Source of the DNA: Cylindrodendrum hubeiense
Taxonomy: Eukaryota > Ascomycota > Sordariomycetes > Hypocreales > Nectriaceae
Length of the DNA stretch: 64,000 bases
Reading direction: 5' to 3'
NCBI GenBank assembly: GCA_014621425.1
Contig: JAANBB010000002.1
Location: forward strand, 189,001 to 253,000
The notes under the pieces: generated by a model
The model's database searches: none
Seen by the model: only the letters and a program-made list of their open reading frames with translations
What the model was told of the DNA's origin: nothing
Made by a program: the position numbers and the translations under genes
Shown: one piece after another, positions 21,569 through 33,216 of the stretch
How the letters are laid out: the number at the start of each line of letters is the position of its first letter
How positions within the stretch are numbered: the stretch's first letter is position 1

Positions 21569-23378
21569 TCAGGCGGGCCCTTCACCCTTGTATGGATTGG
21601 TCCTGGTGCAGTAGCTTGGATAGCGTTCAAATCTTTCGTACATGCCTTGCAGAGTATCTTTGAGCACTGTTGCTTCGATCCGAAAGTCTCTATCAACGAC
21701 CAACATGGACTTCTGGACAAGATCCAAAAGATCGTGTATATACTGCGTAGTAGCTGGATGTTGGTGAAGAAGATTAATCCACTTGATGACCTGTGGTTTC
21801 ACGATAGCTGTCTGTGAACCTTCTTGGCTCTCAATCCGAAAGAACGTATCGGAAGTGACGTGGTGATGATCTATCTCTTCTCGATATTCTGGGAAGTCAG
21901 TCTCTACCGCTTTCCACCCTTTGAGATACCATGTTATGTGCTCTAATAAAAAGGCCCCTAGGCTCCAAATGTCCGATTTCCTACTTAATGTGCCGTTCAT
22001 CGCATCAAATTCAGGAGGACGATAAGAAGGGGATCCCGCCCTGGGATGCACTGTTGACCGAGAATCCTGACGGTGGAATCTTGAAAGTCCAAAGTCGGCT
22101 ATGAAGATCAAATAGGATCTGGAGTCGTTTGCTGGATCTCTGTATACGAGAAAATTCGCTGCTTTGATATCCCCGTGCCTCCCGTATTGCTCCAGGTCCC
22201 TTTCATCCAGGCTACTTGCGTATTCGTCATGGATGAAAGCTAATGATGTCGCGATGGCGACTAGTTCCCGGGTGATTAATTGGATTGATGCCATCTCTCT
22301 TTCGTGCGGTGCAGGAAGTTCTCTCCATAGCACTCGTACGCTGCAATCCGCCAAAGGGAAAATTAGGTGGTATGACACTTCGTTACCTTTCCGCAATTCG
22401 AAAGTCGCAAGGAGCTTAACAAGCTGTTTGTCTTTGCGATGAGTAAAGCGTAAGAGCACACTGACTTCTTTTTCGAATTCCAGTCGGTGTTTGGTAGATA
22501 GCGACTTGACTGCGAACACACCGTCTTCAAACCGCGGCTGGTTCCCTGTTAGTGCGTGTAAATGCAAATGAAAAGGGGCCATATACACCATAATCACCGA
22601 AATAGTGATGACTGGCATGTATTTTGACACGCCTAACAGAGCTGAAACCACCTTCGTTGTCTTCATTTTCATAGCTGCTGGGTCTCTGGGATCTTTCATT
22701 GTCGTCCCTTTGTGGAAAGTGCTCCTCTATGAACGGAAGGATGACTGAATCATGTAGAACATAGTGGTATACTCCGCCTTCTAGTGGCCGCCTGAAGACT
22801 GGAGAGTTGTACTTATTGCTCGACTTCCAGTATTTTCGTCGCTTGTTGGAGTCTAATCTTCTGATTGTTTCGCAAATTTCTTTTGTTTCGCGATTCTTTA
22901 GCACCTCGCCTGCCGACGAACTGCAAAGTGGTAGGCAATGATCTCCGAAGCCAGCCTGGACAACTTCTCGAATATCCTCCTCCTGCTTGATTTTGATTAG
23001 GGTTGCGACGATCCTCCTATACGAACAGTGAGTAGGCAAGTGCGGGCCCTGACATATTTCAGTAGCCAGCTGCTTTTGTTCACTAGCTGACATATTCCTA
23101 CACGAGTTGAGCTCTCGAATAAGCTCTAGTATAGTCGTGCCGTTGATAATTTCGCCGAACTTATCCACAGGTACAAACTCAACAACGCGAGTTTTGTCGG
23201 GGACCTCGGCCTTCTTCAGCGCTTCTCGAATTGCTGCCGCGACGCCTCTGGATTTGACAGTGGCTGGATCTAGGCCGTTGTGATGCCCTTTTGACCATAC
23301 GTGATCGTAGATTTGTTTATGTCCCCCATCATCTAACTCGACAAACCCATGAGACTCCAGTGATGGAGGCGGTGCCAT
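21569..23378 (-). CDS. Atypical fungal protein kinase with N-terminal extension
   Basis: Two exons, 23378-22598 and 22545-21569, join in frame across a 52-nt intron to 585 residues. The intron falls inside the ATP-binding lobe, between the glycine loop (EGGFSSVRRVKI) and the lysine motif FAVKSL (Lys274). Other motifs: catalytic loop GRHGDIKAANFLVY, where HGD replaces the usual HRD but Asp, Lys and Asn are kept; DFG as IADFGLSRF; PPE for APE; SDIWSLGAFLLE. It should be catalytically competent, as a non-RD kinase. The first 235 residues (DLDPATV..., ELIRELNSCRNMS...) are not recognised and resemble N-terminal domains of other fungal-only kinases. Substrate unknown. Confidence 0.88.
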
Positions 23379-24628
23379 GTTTGGGTAGCTTGCTCAGGAT
23401 GACAGCGTCCTGTCGAAAGGGGAGAGATGGCGATTGACACGAATGACGTACGTCAATACACATACGTCGAGGAGAAAGGTATTGTGGATTGTACCGAAGT
23501 AGAAAAACAAAGTGGAAGAATTCACCAAGCAGTTGGGTCTCTCCGCTTGGAATTGGTTGTGGCACAGCTGCGCTCAGCTCGCCGATGCGCGGGGCTGCAG
23601 AAGGGATATGCGAAAGAACTTTGGAAAGAAAGTGAAAGGAACCCCGAGCTGTTGCGTAGGCACTTTTTGCCTTTAAATCAGCCTTCCAGCACGCTCCAAC
23701 TCGGCTCTTGTATATGTGGTGCAAGCACGCGGGGCTTTCAGGAATCAGGCTGTGGTCGGCGGGGAGCCTTAATATTCAATCCGGTCACAAGGCAACCATG
23801 GGGCAAGGCGGAAGGGAGCGCAGGTTGCCTTTGCAAGAAGGCAAGATAAGGTTGCATTATGTGGTTGAGGGATTTGGTTTCCAGCACACCCGCCCGCTAT
23901 AGTGGACGAGCCGCACTCGTGCAGACAAGGCTACGCCAGCAACCCAATCACTTCATGTTTGCGACATACCTCGCGGTGGCTTCATGAGAGGTGCTCCATT
24001 TTGGATATATGTGAGTGATGCTATGAATGCGAAATGATTCGCTGTGAATGGCATCAACTGGGAGACTGTGATGCTAACGCGCTGGTTCCAAGATGCGTCT
24101 AAGATTGAGACCGAAGCACTGCTTTCCCAGCTGTTCAGGATGAAGCTCTGGTGCAGAAAAAGAGAGGCCAGCTGCTATCGAAAAGGTTGGGGCACTGTTG
24201 CCACACCGTGCAAGGGGGCGATGCAAGGCGTAAGCGAAGGCTGCGAGGCAGCCCGCGAGGCAACCGAACTGTGCTGCAGCCCGTTTTGAAAATACTGATT
24301 GTTGGATCCTCCCTGTCTACGACCTGAGACAAAAGCGGTGTGTGCAAAAAGAAGAGGTCCCAATATGACAATATGATAGGCCAACATAGCCGAGCTACAC
24401 CGCCGCTGACTCTCCAGCCACCTGTCACAGGGTGTATACGGCCCGGGATGTGGGATATGTTCCACAGCAGACACGGAAAGAGGCCGTGTTTGAGAAACAC
24501 CCAGCCACTTTATGTCCATGATTAAATGTTCAACAGCGTCCCCTTCCGCTACAATCACTCTGGTTCTCTAGAGCTGGCTCAACTCTTCACACCGCATTTA
24601 CAACTATATTACAACCCTACTTCTCAAA
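23379..24628. other. Divergent spacer, nothing recognised
   Basis: It serves as the upstream region for the kinase (left) and the 102-aa orphan (right). A 140-codon plus frame from 23427 overlaps a minus frame and looks random. Confidence 0.5.
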
Positions 24629-25041
24629 ATGACAATTACCCAGAGCCAGTCGTTTCGACAGACAACTATCTACACCACAAGTCAAACAGCATCAAAACCA
24701 ACCACGTCGTCTATAATGTCCAGTGCACGCGGCATGAAATGCAAACGATTGGCCAATGGAGTGCAGATTTCAATCCCTGCCGCGTTTGCATCAGCACAAG
24801 AAATCCACAGTGTCCTTAAAAATAGTGCAGGGATCGATCAGTATGCCATACGAGTAAGATGATCTTTTCAGTAACAAGACCCGCGCTAACTTCCAAAAGC
24901 TTCGAGCCGATGTGTACAATATCACTGTTGAAGGACCAAATCCCGATCGACTACAGGTTCGTTTATTTGCGACTCGCTTCTGAGACAGAGAAAATAACTG
25001 ACTTTTTGGTGAAGGACCTCTTTCAAACCTTCAGCCGCTAG
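24629..25041 (+). CDS. Small spliced orphan protein, 102 aa
   Basis: Three exons, 24629-24853, 24900-24956 and 25015-25041, with introns of 46 and 58 nt (branch GCTAAC and CTGAC), all phase 0. The first third is Ser/Thr/Gln-rich; the rest looks like a compact alpha/beta domain (KCKRLANGVQISIPAAFASA; ...ADVYNITVEGPNPDRLQDLFQTFSR). I do not recognise the family. No signal peptide or membrane helix, so it is probably intracellular. The splicing pattern with two good branch sites and continuous frame is the main support. It is convergent with the tyrosinase gene. Confidence 0.65.
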
Positions 25042-25721
25042 GGAATTACACATAAAAGCATGAAACTCAGGCGCAATGATTTCCGCATATCTAGACTCAT
25101 TCTACTAGATTTCTCTTCAAGACTTGGCAGGGCCAATAGAACATCGTTTATACAAATCGTAGAACAAACACGGCGGGGAAGACATGTTGTGAAATAAAAG
25201 AAATAAACACAAACCTACATCAGTTAGATTTAAATGTGAACATTGTGATCAATATCTTGTCCCCTATGGTTCAGTCAGAACCCCTCATGTTTTAGGAGCA
25301 AGGTCATGCCACGCGCGACATCATCTCAAACGTTTTCCTTGGAAAGAATTCGGACTTTTCTCATATTGGGTTCCATAGTTACACCTCACATGCACAGTTT
25401 GATATCGGTGCCCCTGTTTGATTCAAAGATGGCATGGGCGGGGAGTGGCTGTATGAATGGGCTAGTGGCCAGACAAAGAGACCTCCTAGTCGCGCATCGT
25501 TCACCGAGGAACAAGACCATTAGAGGAAGCGGGAAAATCGAGAATTAAGATCAAAGTCGGGGTAAGAATAAGCAATTCGATATTTCAAGGGTCGAGTATG
25601 ACAGAGAATCTAGCTCTGTCATACTCAATGTAAGCATCAGCTACGAAGTAAACTTGTGCACTTAATGGCATGTCCCTGACTTCTCCCCACCCTTTCCCCA
25701 TGGGGCTCTACACATGACTGC
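25042..25721. other. Convergent 3' spacer with strong hairpin
   Basis: It lies between the 3' ends of the 102-aa orphan and the tyrosinase gene. It contains the 13-bp perfect inverted repeat listed next. No gene seen. Confidence 0.5.
25594..25626. terminator. Perfect 13-bp inverted repeat near two 3' ends
   Basis: GAGTATGACAGAG, a 7-base loop, then CTCTGTCATACTC pair without mismatch. It lies about 100 bp past the tyrosinase stop and 550 bp past the stop of the opposing gene. Fungal genes do not use bacterial hairpin terminators, so a role in 3' processing is only a possibility; it could equally be a palindromic protein-binding site or a relic. Confidence 0.5.
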
Positions 25722-28217
25722 CTAAGCCGAAACCGCCAAGCCGCCGGGCTTGTTGTGAGTAATCTCAGGAAGAACCTCATAGTCACTGTAGATTGGTGGG
25801 AGTGTCGGCGCGGTGGAAACGGTATCCAGAGTTAACGACTCCATGGCGGAATACTGCACCGCACCCTCAGGAGCCGCCGACTTCTTGACCTGGCGCGGCT
25901 TGCCGACACCGCGCAGTACCGAAATTTCCGTGTTGGGGAACTTGGATGCATCTAGCTGGGCGCCTCCGGACTGGACGAATCGCCATTGCAGGTGCAACTT
26001 CAGGTACTCCTCGACCTCATTGAAGTTATCGATAGGGTGATCGGGGATGCTGTCCAGCGTGTGGTGCAGAAGCTCAATTGTCAACGGCACCTGACCGCAC
26101 GAGAGAACTCCCGCATCGCTCTGCTTCTTGCAGTTGCCACAAGACGATTCGGTGCTACGTACGCCGCCGCCGAAGGTGTAGACATGCCCGACGAGGTTTT
26201 GAGGCTCAAAGTGTGTCTTAAGCTTGTTCTCCGGTCCACCGAGATAAAATTCGATAGTGTAGGAGCGACCGTTTAGAGCGTAGCGGTCATAGACGACGTT
26301 GATGATGTAGTCCTTCCACGCCTTGCTCTTCTCGCCTGCATCATCTGGGACGAGACCCTCAGGTGTGTCGATCGGCGCTTCGCGGATGGCGCTGACGAGT
26401 TTCGCGGTACTAGGGTATGTCGCATTTATGTATACCTCGAGGTCGCTGGTAAACTTCTCCTCGTCGAGTGTTCCGTCAGGGGCGAGCGCTTTCTGGGACA
26501 AGGCCATCAGATCGTCGTACTGGTAGTTGAGATCGGTCCAGTTGCGGGCCTTCTTGGCGGTCCAGACGTCTGTCAGGGGATCTCCATTGGCCTTGTCGTG
26601 GAAAGGCTGCAAAAAGTCTGTTTCGGTGTCGTCTGGCACATTGGGGTACTTGGACCCAGGGTTCCTTGGAGGCTCTTTCTGGTCAAACCAAAGATCCCAG
26701 TACAGGGATTGCCAGATGGCCAAGAGACGGTCGATTTGGCTGGATCCTTGTCAGACAGTAAAATGTAACGAGAGCGAGTAGCTTACCAGTGATGGAGCCA
26801 GAAAATAGGGTCAAAAGCTGCAACGGGCACGTCACTCATGTGGCCGACTCCCGTCTTGAAGCTGCTGCCTCCAGTGAGATTCTAACAAGGTGAATTAGAC
26901 ATGAGTTCTAGGAGGTTTTGTTAACTCGTAACCTACGTGAACGTTATTGTGGATGTATTCCAACGACATATAGCCCGTGGCGTTGGTATGGCCCTCATTC
27001 TTCCACTTGGTAGAGGCAAACTGTCCCCAGGTCGAATTGTAGTCCGGACTGAACATGCGGTTGACAGAGTCTGCGAGATTTCCCGGGTTGTGCTTGATCT
27101 GCTTATTTGGATCACTCTTTGCAATTAGATCCACGTTTGAAAGAAAGTTGTTAGCTGTCCAGGGATTGTTGATGCCATCAAGACCCCTAAAACCTGTCCT
27201 TTCATTGTTGACGAAGATGCCGTATCGGCTGATGCCCGTGGCCTGACTCCACTACATTAAAGTTAGCATACAGTCAACCCTGCATTGCTTTGGGAACTTT
27301 ACGGGAATCCAATCTGTGTCATTATTAGGGTGGTTGGGATCGGGGAGTTCTTTCTGGTGGTCGACCGGGTCATCTTTGATGTTCCACTCCTCCTTGCCCT
27401 TTGGCATCGAGCCGAAAGGATAGGGATCACCATCTTCATTGAGCTCCGGGTTAGAAAAGCCCCACAATGGGTTGGCGTAGATCCCGCTGGGAGGATAGAA
27501 ATCCTTCAGGGCAGCTGGGGGGTAGATACGAACGGTACCCTGCGTCAAAACTTCGGGATAGGCAAAGTCCTGAGTGTAGCTCTGCTTCCGAGCCCAGTCC
27601 CAGTATGGCAGGCGCCACTTCTCGGCAGCGGTATACCAGGCCTGGGCCTCCGAGTCTGGAAGACCATGCTTCGTCTTCCAGTGCCCGATGACATCTTTCA
27701 TGTTGTCCCAGATGCATTGCTACGCTTGTTAGCCCTTGCGCAAACGGAAACGCTTCCGGTGCAGCATACCTCGAACAGCAGCATGTAAGGCCGGTGCCAG
27801 TTGGGAAAGTTGATCCCATTGTGGTTGCAATACCCTCCAAATGGCTGACCTCCAGGGGGCTGTGGACCGACAGGATCCGACTTTGGTGGCGGGGCGTTGT
27901 CCCAAACAGTCTCGGGGTATCCGTGCTTGGGGCTTGGTTAACACATTGGAGATAACAACTAATCTCTGTATGAGTTCACTTACAATACCGGCGACTTGGA
28001 AGTAAGAAAGCTTTTCGTCGACGGGCTTGCTTTTGAACCTCTCCAGGGCCAAGACGTAAAGCGTCCACTGTTTCCGGACCTCCTTGTCCTTGGAACCAGC
28101 AAAGGCAGAGATTTCGTAGCGCAAAGGGAGGTTCGTGACGTAGGGGATCTTCTTGGTCTTGGAGACGGCATCCGCGGGTCGAGGGAGACCCGTGATGTTG
28201 AAAGTTCCATCAGCCAT
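25722..28217 (-). CDS. Tyrosinase (type 3 copper polyphenol oxidase)
   Basis: Six exons on the minus strand: 28217-27984, 27925-27770, 27719-27303, 27251-26937, 26881-26787, 26739-25722. Introns are 58, 50, 51, 55 and 47 nt. The product has 744 residues. CuA ligands are His79 (HGYPE), His113 and His122 (YCNHNG...NWHRPYM); Cys111-x-His113 is the pair that forms a thioether in fungal tyrosinases. CuB ligands are His370, His374 (HNNVH) and His404 (FDPIFWLHHC). The long C-terminal domain carries CGNC (606-609), the CXXC that in the Aspergillus oryzae melB proenzyme helps copper loading and masks the site until cleavage. Known reaction: o-hydroxylation of monophenols and oxidation of diphenols to quinones, leading to melanin. 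No signal peptide, so cytosolic. Confidence 0.95.
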
Positions 28218-28310
28218 GGTGGCGGTATTGATCGTCAAAGTTCAATTGAGGTACTGGAGTTGGTGTGAAGATCTGATCTGATACTCCTCTCCATCGAAGA
28301 CACTCCCACC

Positions 28311-28317
28311 TTTATAT
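28311..28317 (-). promoter_or_regulatory. TATA box of the tyrosinase gene
   Basis: ATATAAA on the coding strand, about 95 bp upstream of the ATG. Confidence 0.5.
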
Positions 28318-29010
28318 TATTGTCCAATATCAAGCCGATAACGGCGACTAAAGTGTAGCAATGGCTGATGGGTGGACCACTCGCTCCAATGTGCAACGGT
28401 TTGGTCGGCATGGGACAAGCTGAAACCCCATCACTCACCTCAACAGCATGATGGAGGCTAACTTGAGACACGACTATCCATCTCTACTGGTGTCTCGGTT
28501 GACGCAAGTTGATAGCTGAAAATACCAATGCCAATAGTACGTGATATATCATCAATAGTCAATACAGGCGCAGCTCCGATTGGCAAACGCAAACGGTGCT
28601 GCATAAGACCTACAGCGCGGAGGGGCCATAGCGCGGTCTAGATTAAATGCGGGGCGGGGCGGGCCGCGAATAGCATCTACGGGGAGACATGTATTTTCCT
28701 TGTGCGATTCATCCGAGCGTGCATATCAAACGCTTAGACTTGCTAGTAACATGACGTCTAGGGAAGTTCCCGATTCCTAAGCAGCAGCGAGATTAAGTCC
28801 CCTGTTTCTCTCCTCTAATCCAAGAGAGCTGACGAATCACCGGCTACTGCAAGGGGGTTTTCAGTTACCAAACTTACGACTCATAATCAACGTCATGTGC
28901 GGCGTAGTCATTTCTAGATTAAGTTCGAACGGAAACAGAGAGGAGACTTGCCATATCGGTGCGCTAGATGGAATTTACCTAGAAGTAGATAAGTAGACAT
29001 GTGATGAGTT

Positions 29011-29054
29011 GACAGGTGTACCCTGTCATACCCCACCGTAGTACTCTACTACGG
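29011..29054. other. Two adjacent small hairpins
   Basis: GACAGG-TGTAC-CCTGTC (29011-29027) is followed 8 bases later by CCGTAGTA-CTC-TACTACGG (29036-29054), both perfect. Function unknown; may be chance in a long spacer. Confidence 0.4.
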
Positions 29055-29819
29055 GCCAAAAAGAATGAAGGGCGCGAAATCAGGTTAGGAATGTTTAGAA
29101 CTATTAGTTTGCGGCGTAATATAATAGCTGATGCTGCAGGCAAGTCCAGGTTGGATATGATTCTCAGGGTTATCATGTTATGGCGCAGCTGAAGCTGCAC
29201 GCAAGTGGGCATGGTTAATCCGTGTTTGGATTAGCTCGGTTTTATCATTCGTCTAGATTGGTGGCAATTACCGACTATCGACTGTAAGCACAATAAGCGA
29301 CATACAGCATCTCGACCGCCATTTGCTATATTCTACATCAGTTCCAATTGCCTGAACCATTTTCTTAAGCTTGGCGAGTTACGTAACTCGGAATCACGCC
29401 AAGAAAGTCAGTTCATTCTGTAACCTGAGCTAGTAGCCTTCAGCGTTATTTTAGGCCATCGGGTTAGAATCGAATAACATGTGTGTCAAGCGAACAAGTG
29501 AAAGATTGCAATTGGTAGTACTGACACCCTGAGATTAATTGAGCATTGACACATATGGTGCTCACTGGTCAATTTAGGCTTTGGGCTCACGATGAGTCAA
29601 CATCACCAATCGACCATTTCATGATTTCATCGACCATATCTATGACCCAATAGGCATATGCTGTTGACGTCAGTGCTTTGCGGCCTAGTCTCCACAGAGT
29701 GTTTTAATCAATACCTAGCAAGTGGACGGATGATGTGTTGGGTAGTTTTAACTGGCTGGCCAAAGATGAGACGTGGGCTATACGAGGTGCTGTGAGTATT
29801 CAAGACGCAGCCGCGCTCC

Positions 29820-30140
29820 TTTCTCCGCAACGTAACTTTTGTCAGATCTTTACAGCCCGTGGGTACTCCCTGTTTTCTCTACTTTCTTAGGCTCCGGCCC
29901 AGCTGAGATCATAATCTTTAATAATCAATGACTTTGCCCCATTCTGTGATGACTTCTCCTCTTCCCATATGGACACGCTCATTCTGCATTCGGATTGTCA
30001 ATTTCTTGCGTGGTTGATGTGTGGTTGCTATTCTCTTGATCAGATTTTGTCGAGACTAACTATCCTACCCTAAATCTGGCTTTCGCTGAGTGGGGTTGTT
30101 TTTGCTCGGTGTGCATTTCCGCCCATCAAAATGGAGTTCT
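29820..30140 (+). repeat. Dispersed degenerate repeat, copy 2
   Basis: Partner of the copy near 20.9 kb, same orientation. Best-kept blocks: GGTTGATGTGT, ATCCTACCCTAAA and CGCCCATCA. Both copies lie in upstream spacers of metabolic genes. Confidence 0.6.
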
Positions 30141-31511
30141 CCAATTCTGCCGTCGCAATCACTAGGGCTACTATTTCACATATATTGCGCCATTTAAAGA
30201 CGGAGGATACTTGAACGATATGGGAAGGATTAGAGCCTGGAGTATTTCTGCGAAATACTGTATACCTACGAATATATCGAGGGCAACTCCCTCTTCGCAC
30301 TCTCAGAGCCCATGTATCAGCGGTGTCGAGAGACATTCTGATAGAGAGCGATACCCCTGCGTAATTATGATACCACACTGTCAATTATACAAGTGTCATT
30401 GAGCTTGCAATGTCACTCGCCACAGATTCTGGGCGCTAGATGCAAGAAGTCCGGGGTAGCATCTTTCATTTCAGCGTTGGCGGGGAAGTGGGACAGGCAC
30501 GGGATAAATTGCGGGGTTATCGGCAATCGACATCATCGTCCCTCGGCGTGCTCGGCTCAGTTGTCTATCACATGGAGTATCAGATCAGATCAAAAGAGTG
30601 GATTTGATGAGCATGATCAGATGAGCTGGTAAGGCTTTTTCCATCTGATTAACTTGGCTCCAAGTTTGCTACCCTGCTCATCAACTCAGACCTTAGCGTC
30701 AACAACATTCAATAGTAACATTTTCCCACAGGTGTGTGAGCTCGAGTTCTCATTTCGGAGTTACCTTTGATGCATGTAAACCCAAGGAATTGAAGTAGCG
30801 AGATAATTGCTTTGAGATACTGGTCCGAATGCCTCAAACATAGTGTTCTACGATAGATCAAGTGTTCAGGTATTCAATCACTCTCCCGGATATACTAACT
30901 TGCAAGGTGCGTATTGGGACGCAAAAGAACTTATAAAGTCACTCATATCATTTTATTTCACTAAAAGAACCACTAGCCATGCCATATGCTAGACTCACCT
31001 TACTAGCATGTATTGCGAAGGCAGCCGTTGGAAAACCCTCTTGTGAGGGCTGGACTTTGTGTGATGATGTTGCGCATGACGACACACATGATGGATCTCC
31101 AACATCTTATTCGTATCGAGATGTGCTTCCAGATTAATATTGGTGCCTCGGCTCGGCTGAGTGCCAGAAGTGAATGACCAATTCACATAACATAATCAGT
31201 TCGTGTCTCAGCGAGACCGACTTGAGCCAATGAGGCCCAATCAGAATGTTCCAAATAAATGAATTAAGTTTAAGCACGGTTTATAGAGCCACTCTCGTGC
31301 ATACTATAAGTATTTCCAGCCATTCGGCATGTCTCTCGGCTCGCGGGAGGAGTGGGAAACACATCATCCCATCACACACTTCGGCACTAAGTGAACCCCC
31401 GTGCTAGTAAAACCTGATCCATAAATACGGTGCTGGCCCCTCGCAATCACCAAGCCCTTCCAAAAGATTCCCCGCATCCTTTAACAACGTCCACAAAGAA
31501 ATACCTAAACC

Positions 31512-32878
31512 ATGATGGCTCGCCAAACCCCCAACCAAATTCCCTGGGATCCCCAGTCCACCGTGTTCCCAACTCGTACCGAGCTACCAACGATCCCTGG
31601 AGCCCCTGAGCAAGCTGCTTGGGTGTGGGGAGAGGATGACAACGTCTGATCCCCTATTTTTCATACTTGTTCCCTGCTTACCCGAAATGAGGTCGGCCGA
31701 TTGAATCTCCTTACTCCCCAGAGAGTCGCAGCAGCTGCAAAGGAGATCCAGACAGGAGAGGTGGTGCCTGTCAAGTACGGCCAATCCATCCTGGTCGCAT
31801 GCTTCGCTAATTATTAATTACTTCAGCCTCCCGTTGAACATTCCCGAGCAACCAGCATTCGGAAGAGAATGCTTCCACCATGAAATTAAGACCCTGGTTC
31901 CAGGTGTAATATTCGACGATAAATACAATTTGAATACGCAAAGTGGAACACAGTGGGATGGCTTTCGTCATGTACTGTTCCTTAGTGTCGCTGATTGACA
32001 CATTTGGCTAATTTCGCACAGTTTGCCCACATGAGCTCTGGTACCTTCTATAATAACGTAAATCACCCTTGATACCCTTGTAGCCCAAGTTCAAAATTGT
32101 AAAGCTATAGCACCGGCCATCTCCGCTAACTACTATTGTAGGCAAACGGGGACGACGTCGTTGGCCCGAATGCCAACAAGAAATGCTCGATAGAGCATTG
32201 GGCCCAACGTGGTATCGCTGGTCGTGGCATTTTGCTTGACTTCCGAGAGTATGCCAAGAAACACGGCATCAATTATGACGCTTATGACACGTGTGAAATA
32301 TCCTTCCAGCAACTTGTCGACTGTGGCAAAGAACAAGGAATCGATATCAGACCCGAGGCTCAAGGCGGCGATATCAAGATTGGCGACATATTGTTCGTCC
32401 GGAGTGGCTGGGTTGAGACATACTATCAGAAATCCGTGGAGGAGCTCAAAGTCCTTGAAGCAAGGGGTCTAGAAGAGTTGAAGTTCGTAGGTCTTTCCCA
32501 AGAGCAAGCCATACTGGACTGGCTTCATGACTCGTACTTTGCGGCTGTTGCTGGGGATGCTCCGACATTTGAAGCTTGGCCGACAAATGAGGGTACGTTA
32601 ATCGAGGAAGTTTGTCTAGAAGTGACCTTCACACTGACCACTACACAGCATATCATCTCCACGAGTATATCCTTTCTCTTTGGGGCATGCCCCTGGGCGA
32701 AATGCTTCAACTCGAAAAGCTGGCTGAAAAGTGCCGCGAGCGCAAGAAGTGGACCTTCTTCTTCACAAGCGCGCCGGCAAACTGCCCCAGTAGGTCATTG
32801 TAGCCCCTATCAGCTCTTCGCTTGCTAACCTGTTCAGATGGAATCAGTTCGCATGTGAATGGGATTGCGATTCTGTAA
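31512..32878 (+). CDS. Cyclase-family hydrolase (kynurenine formamidase-like fold), seven exons
   Basis: Exons: 31512-31643, 31692-31774, 31827-31971, 32022-32057, 32142-32592, 32649-32789, 32838-32878; introns 48-84 nt, all GT-AG, joining to 342 residues. The product matches the fungal cyclase-family group (putative metal-dependent hydrolases related to bacterial kynurenine formamidase). Visible blocks: WGEDDNVGRLNLLTP, NLPLNIPEQPAFGRE, the metal-site segment TQWDGFRHFAHMSSGTFYN (family motif HxGTHxDxPxH is altered here to DGFRH), IAGRGILLDF, GDILFVRSGW, GDAPTFEAWP, YHLHEYILSLWGMPLGEM and a final HVNGIAIL. The first donor, GTCTGA, is weak. Substrate unknown; such genes often occur in catabolic or detoxification loci. 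Confidence 0.88.
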
Positions 32879-33216
32879 ATGCAGTTGACGTAATGATGGG
32901 GAGAGCACTAGAAGCCTGTTGAACTTGCTACCATCACCATTCAATTCAAGTACATCAATATTTGACAAGCACAAGTCATTGTGATACTGTCTTCTCGGAG
33001 AACTCTTTGCTATCTATTACTGTGTCCCGGGGCATTAAATGTAGTCAAAAATATGATCCAGGACGACTCCACAATCGCGTATCGCGTGCCCCTCCGATCC
33101 GTCCAAAGCAGCGCCAGTCCAGGGTTGTATAAGTGATGATTCAATCCAAGACTTGTGTTGCATATTGGCCTTCTTGATCCTTTTCTAGCCTTGCCTCTAT
33201 CTGTATATAAAGCTCA
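32879..33216. other. Short convergent spacer
   Basis: Lies between the 3' ends of the hydrolase gene and the minus-strand orphan. Nothing else was seen. Confidence 0.5.

Larger units (their letters stand above)
28318..31511. other. 3.2-kb gene-free region upstream of tyrosinase and hydrolase
   Basis: No coding region can be supported. It holds G+C-rich GGGGCGGGGCGGG near 28650, two adjacent short hairpins at 29011-29054 and the second dispersed-repeat copy. It is the shared upstream region of two divergently transcribed genes and is unusually long for this window. Confidence 0.5.

Noticed and set aside
23427..23849. 140-codon plus frame upstream of the kinase
   Set aside because: Lies in the promoter, overlaps an opposing frame and resembles no family.
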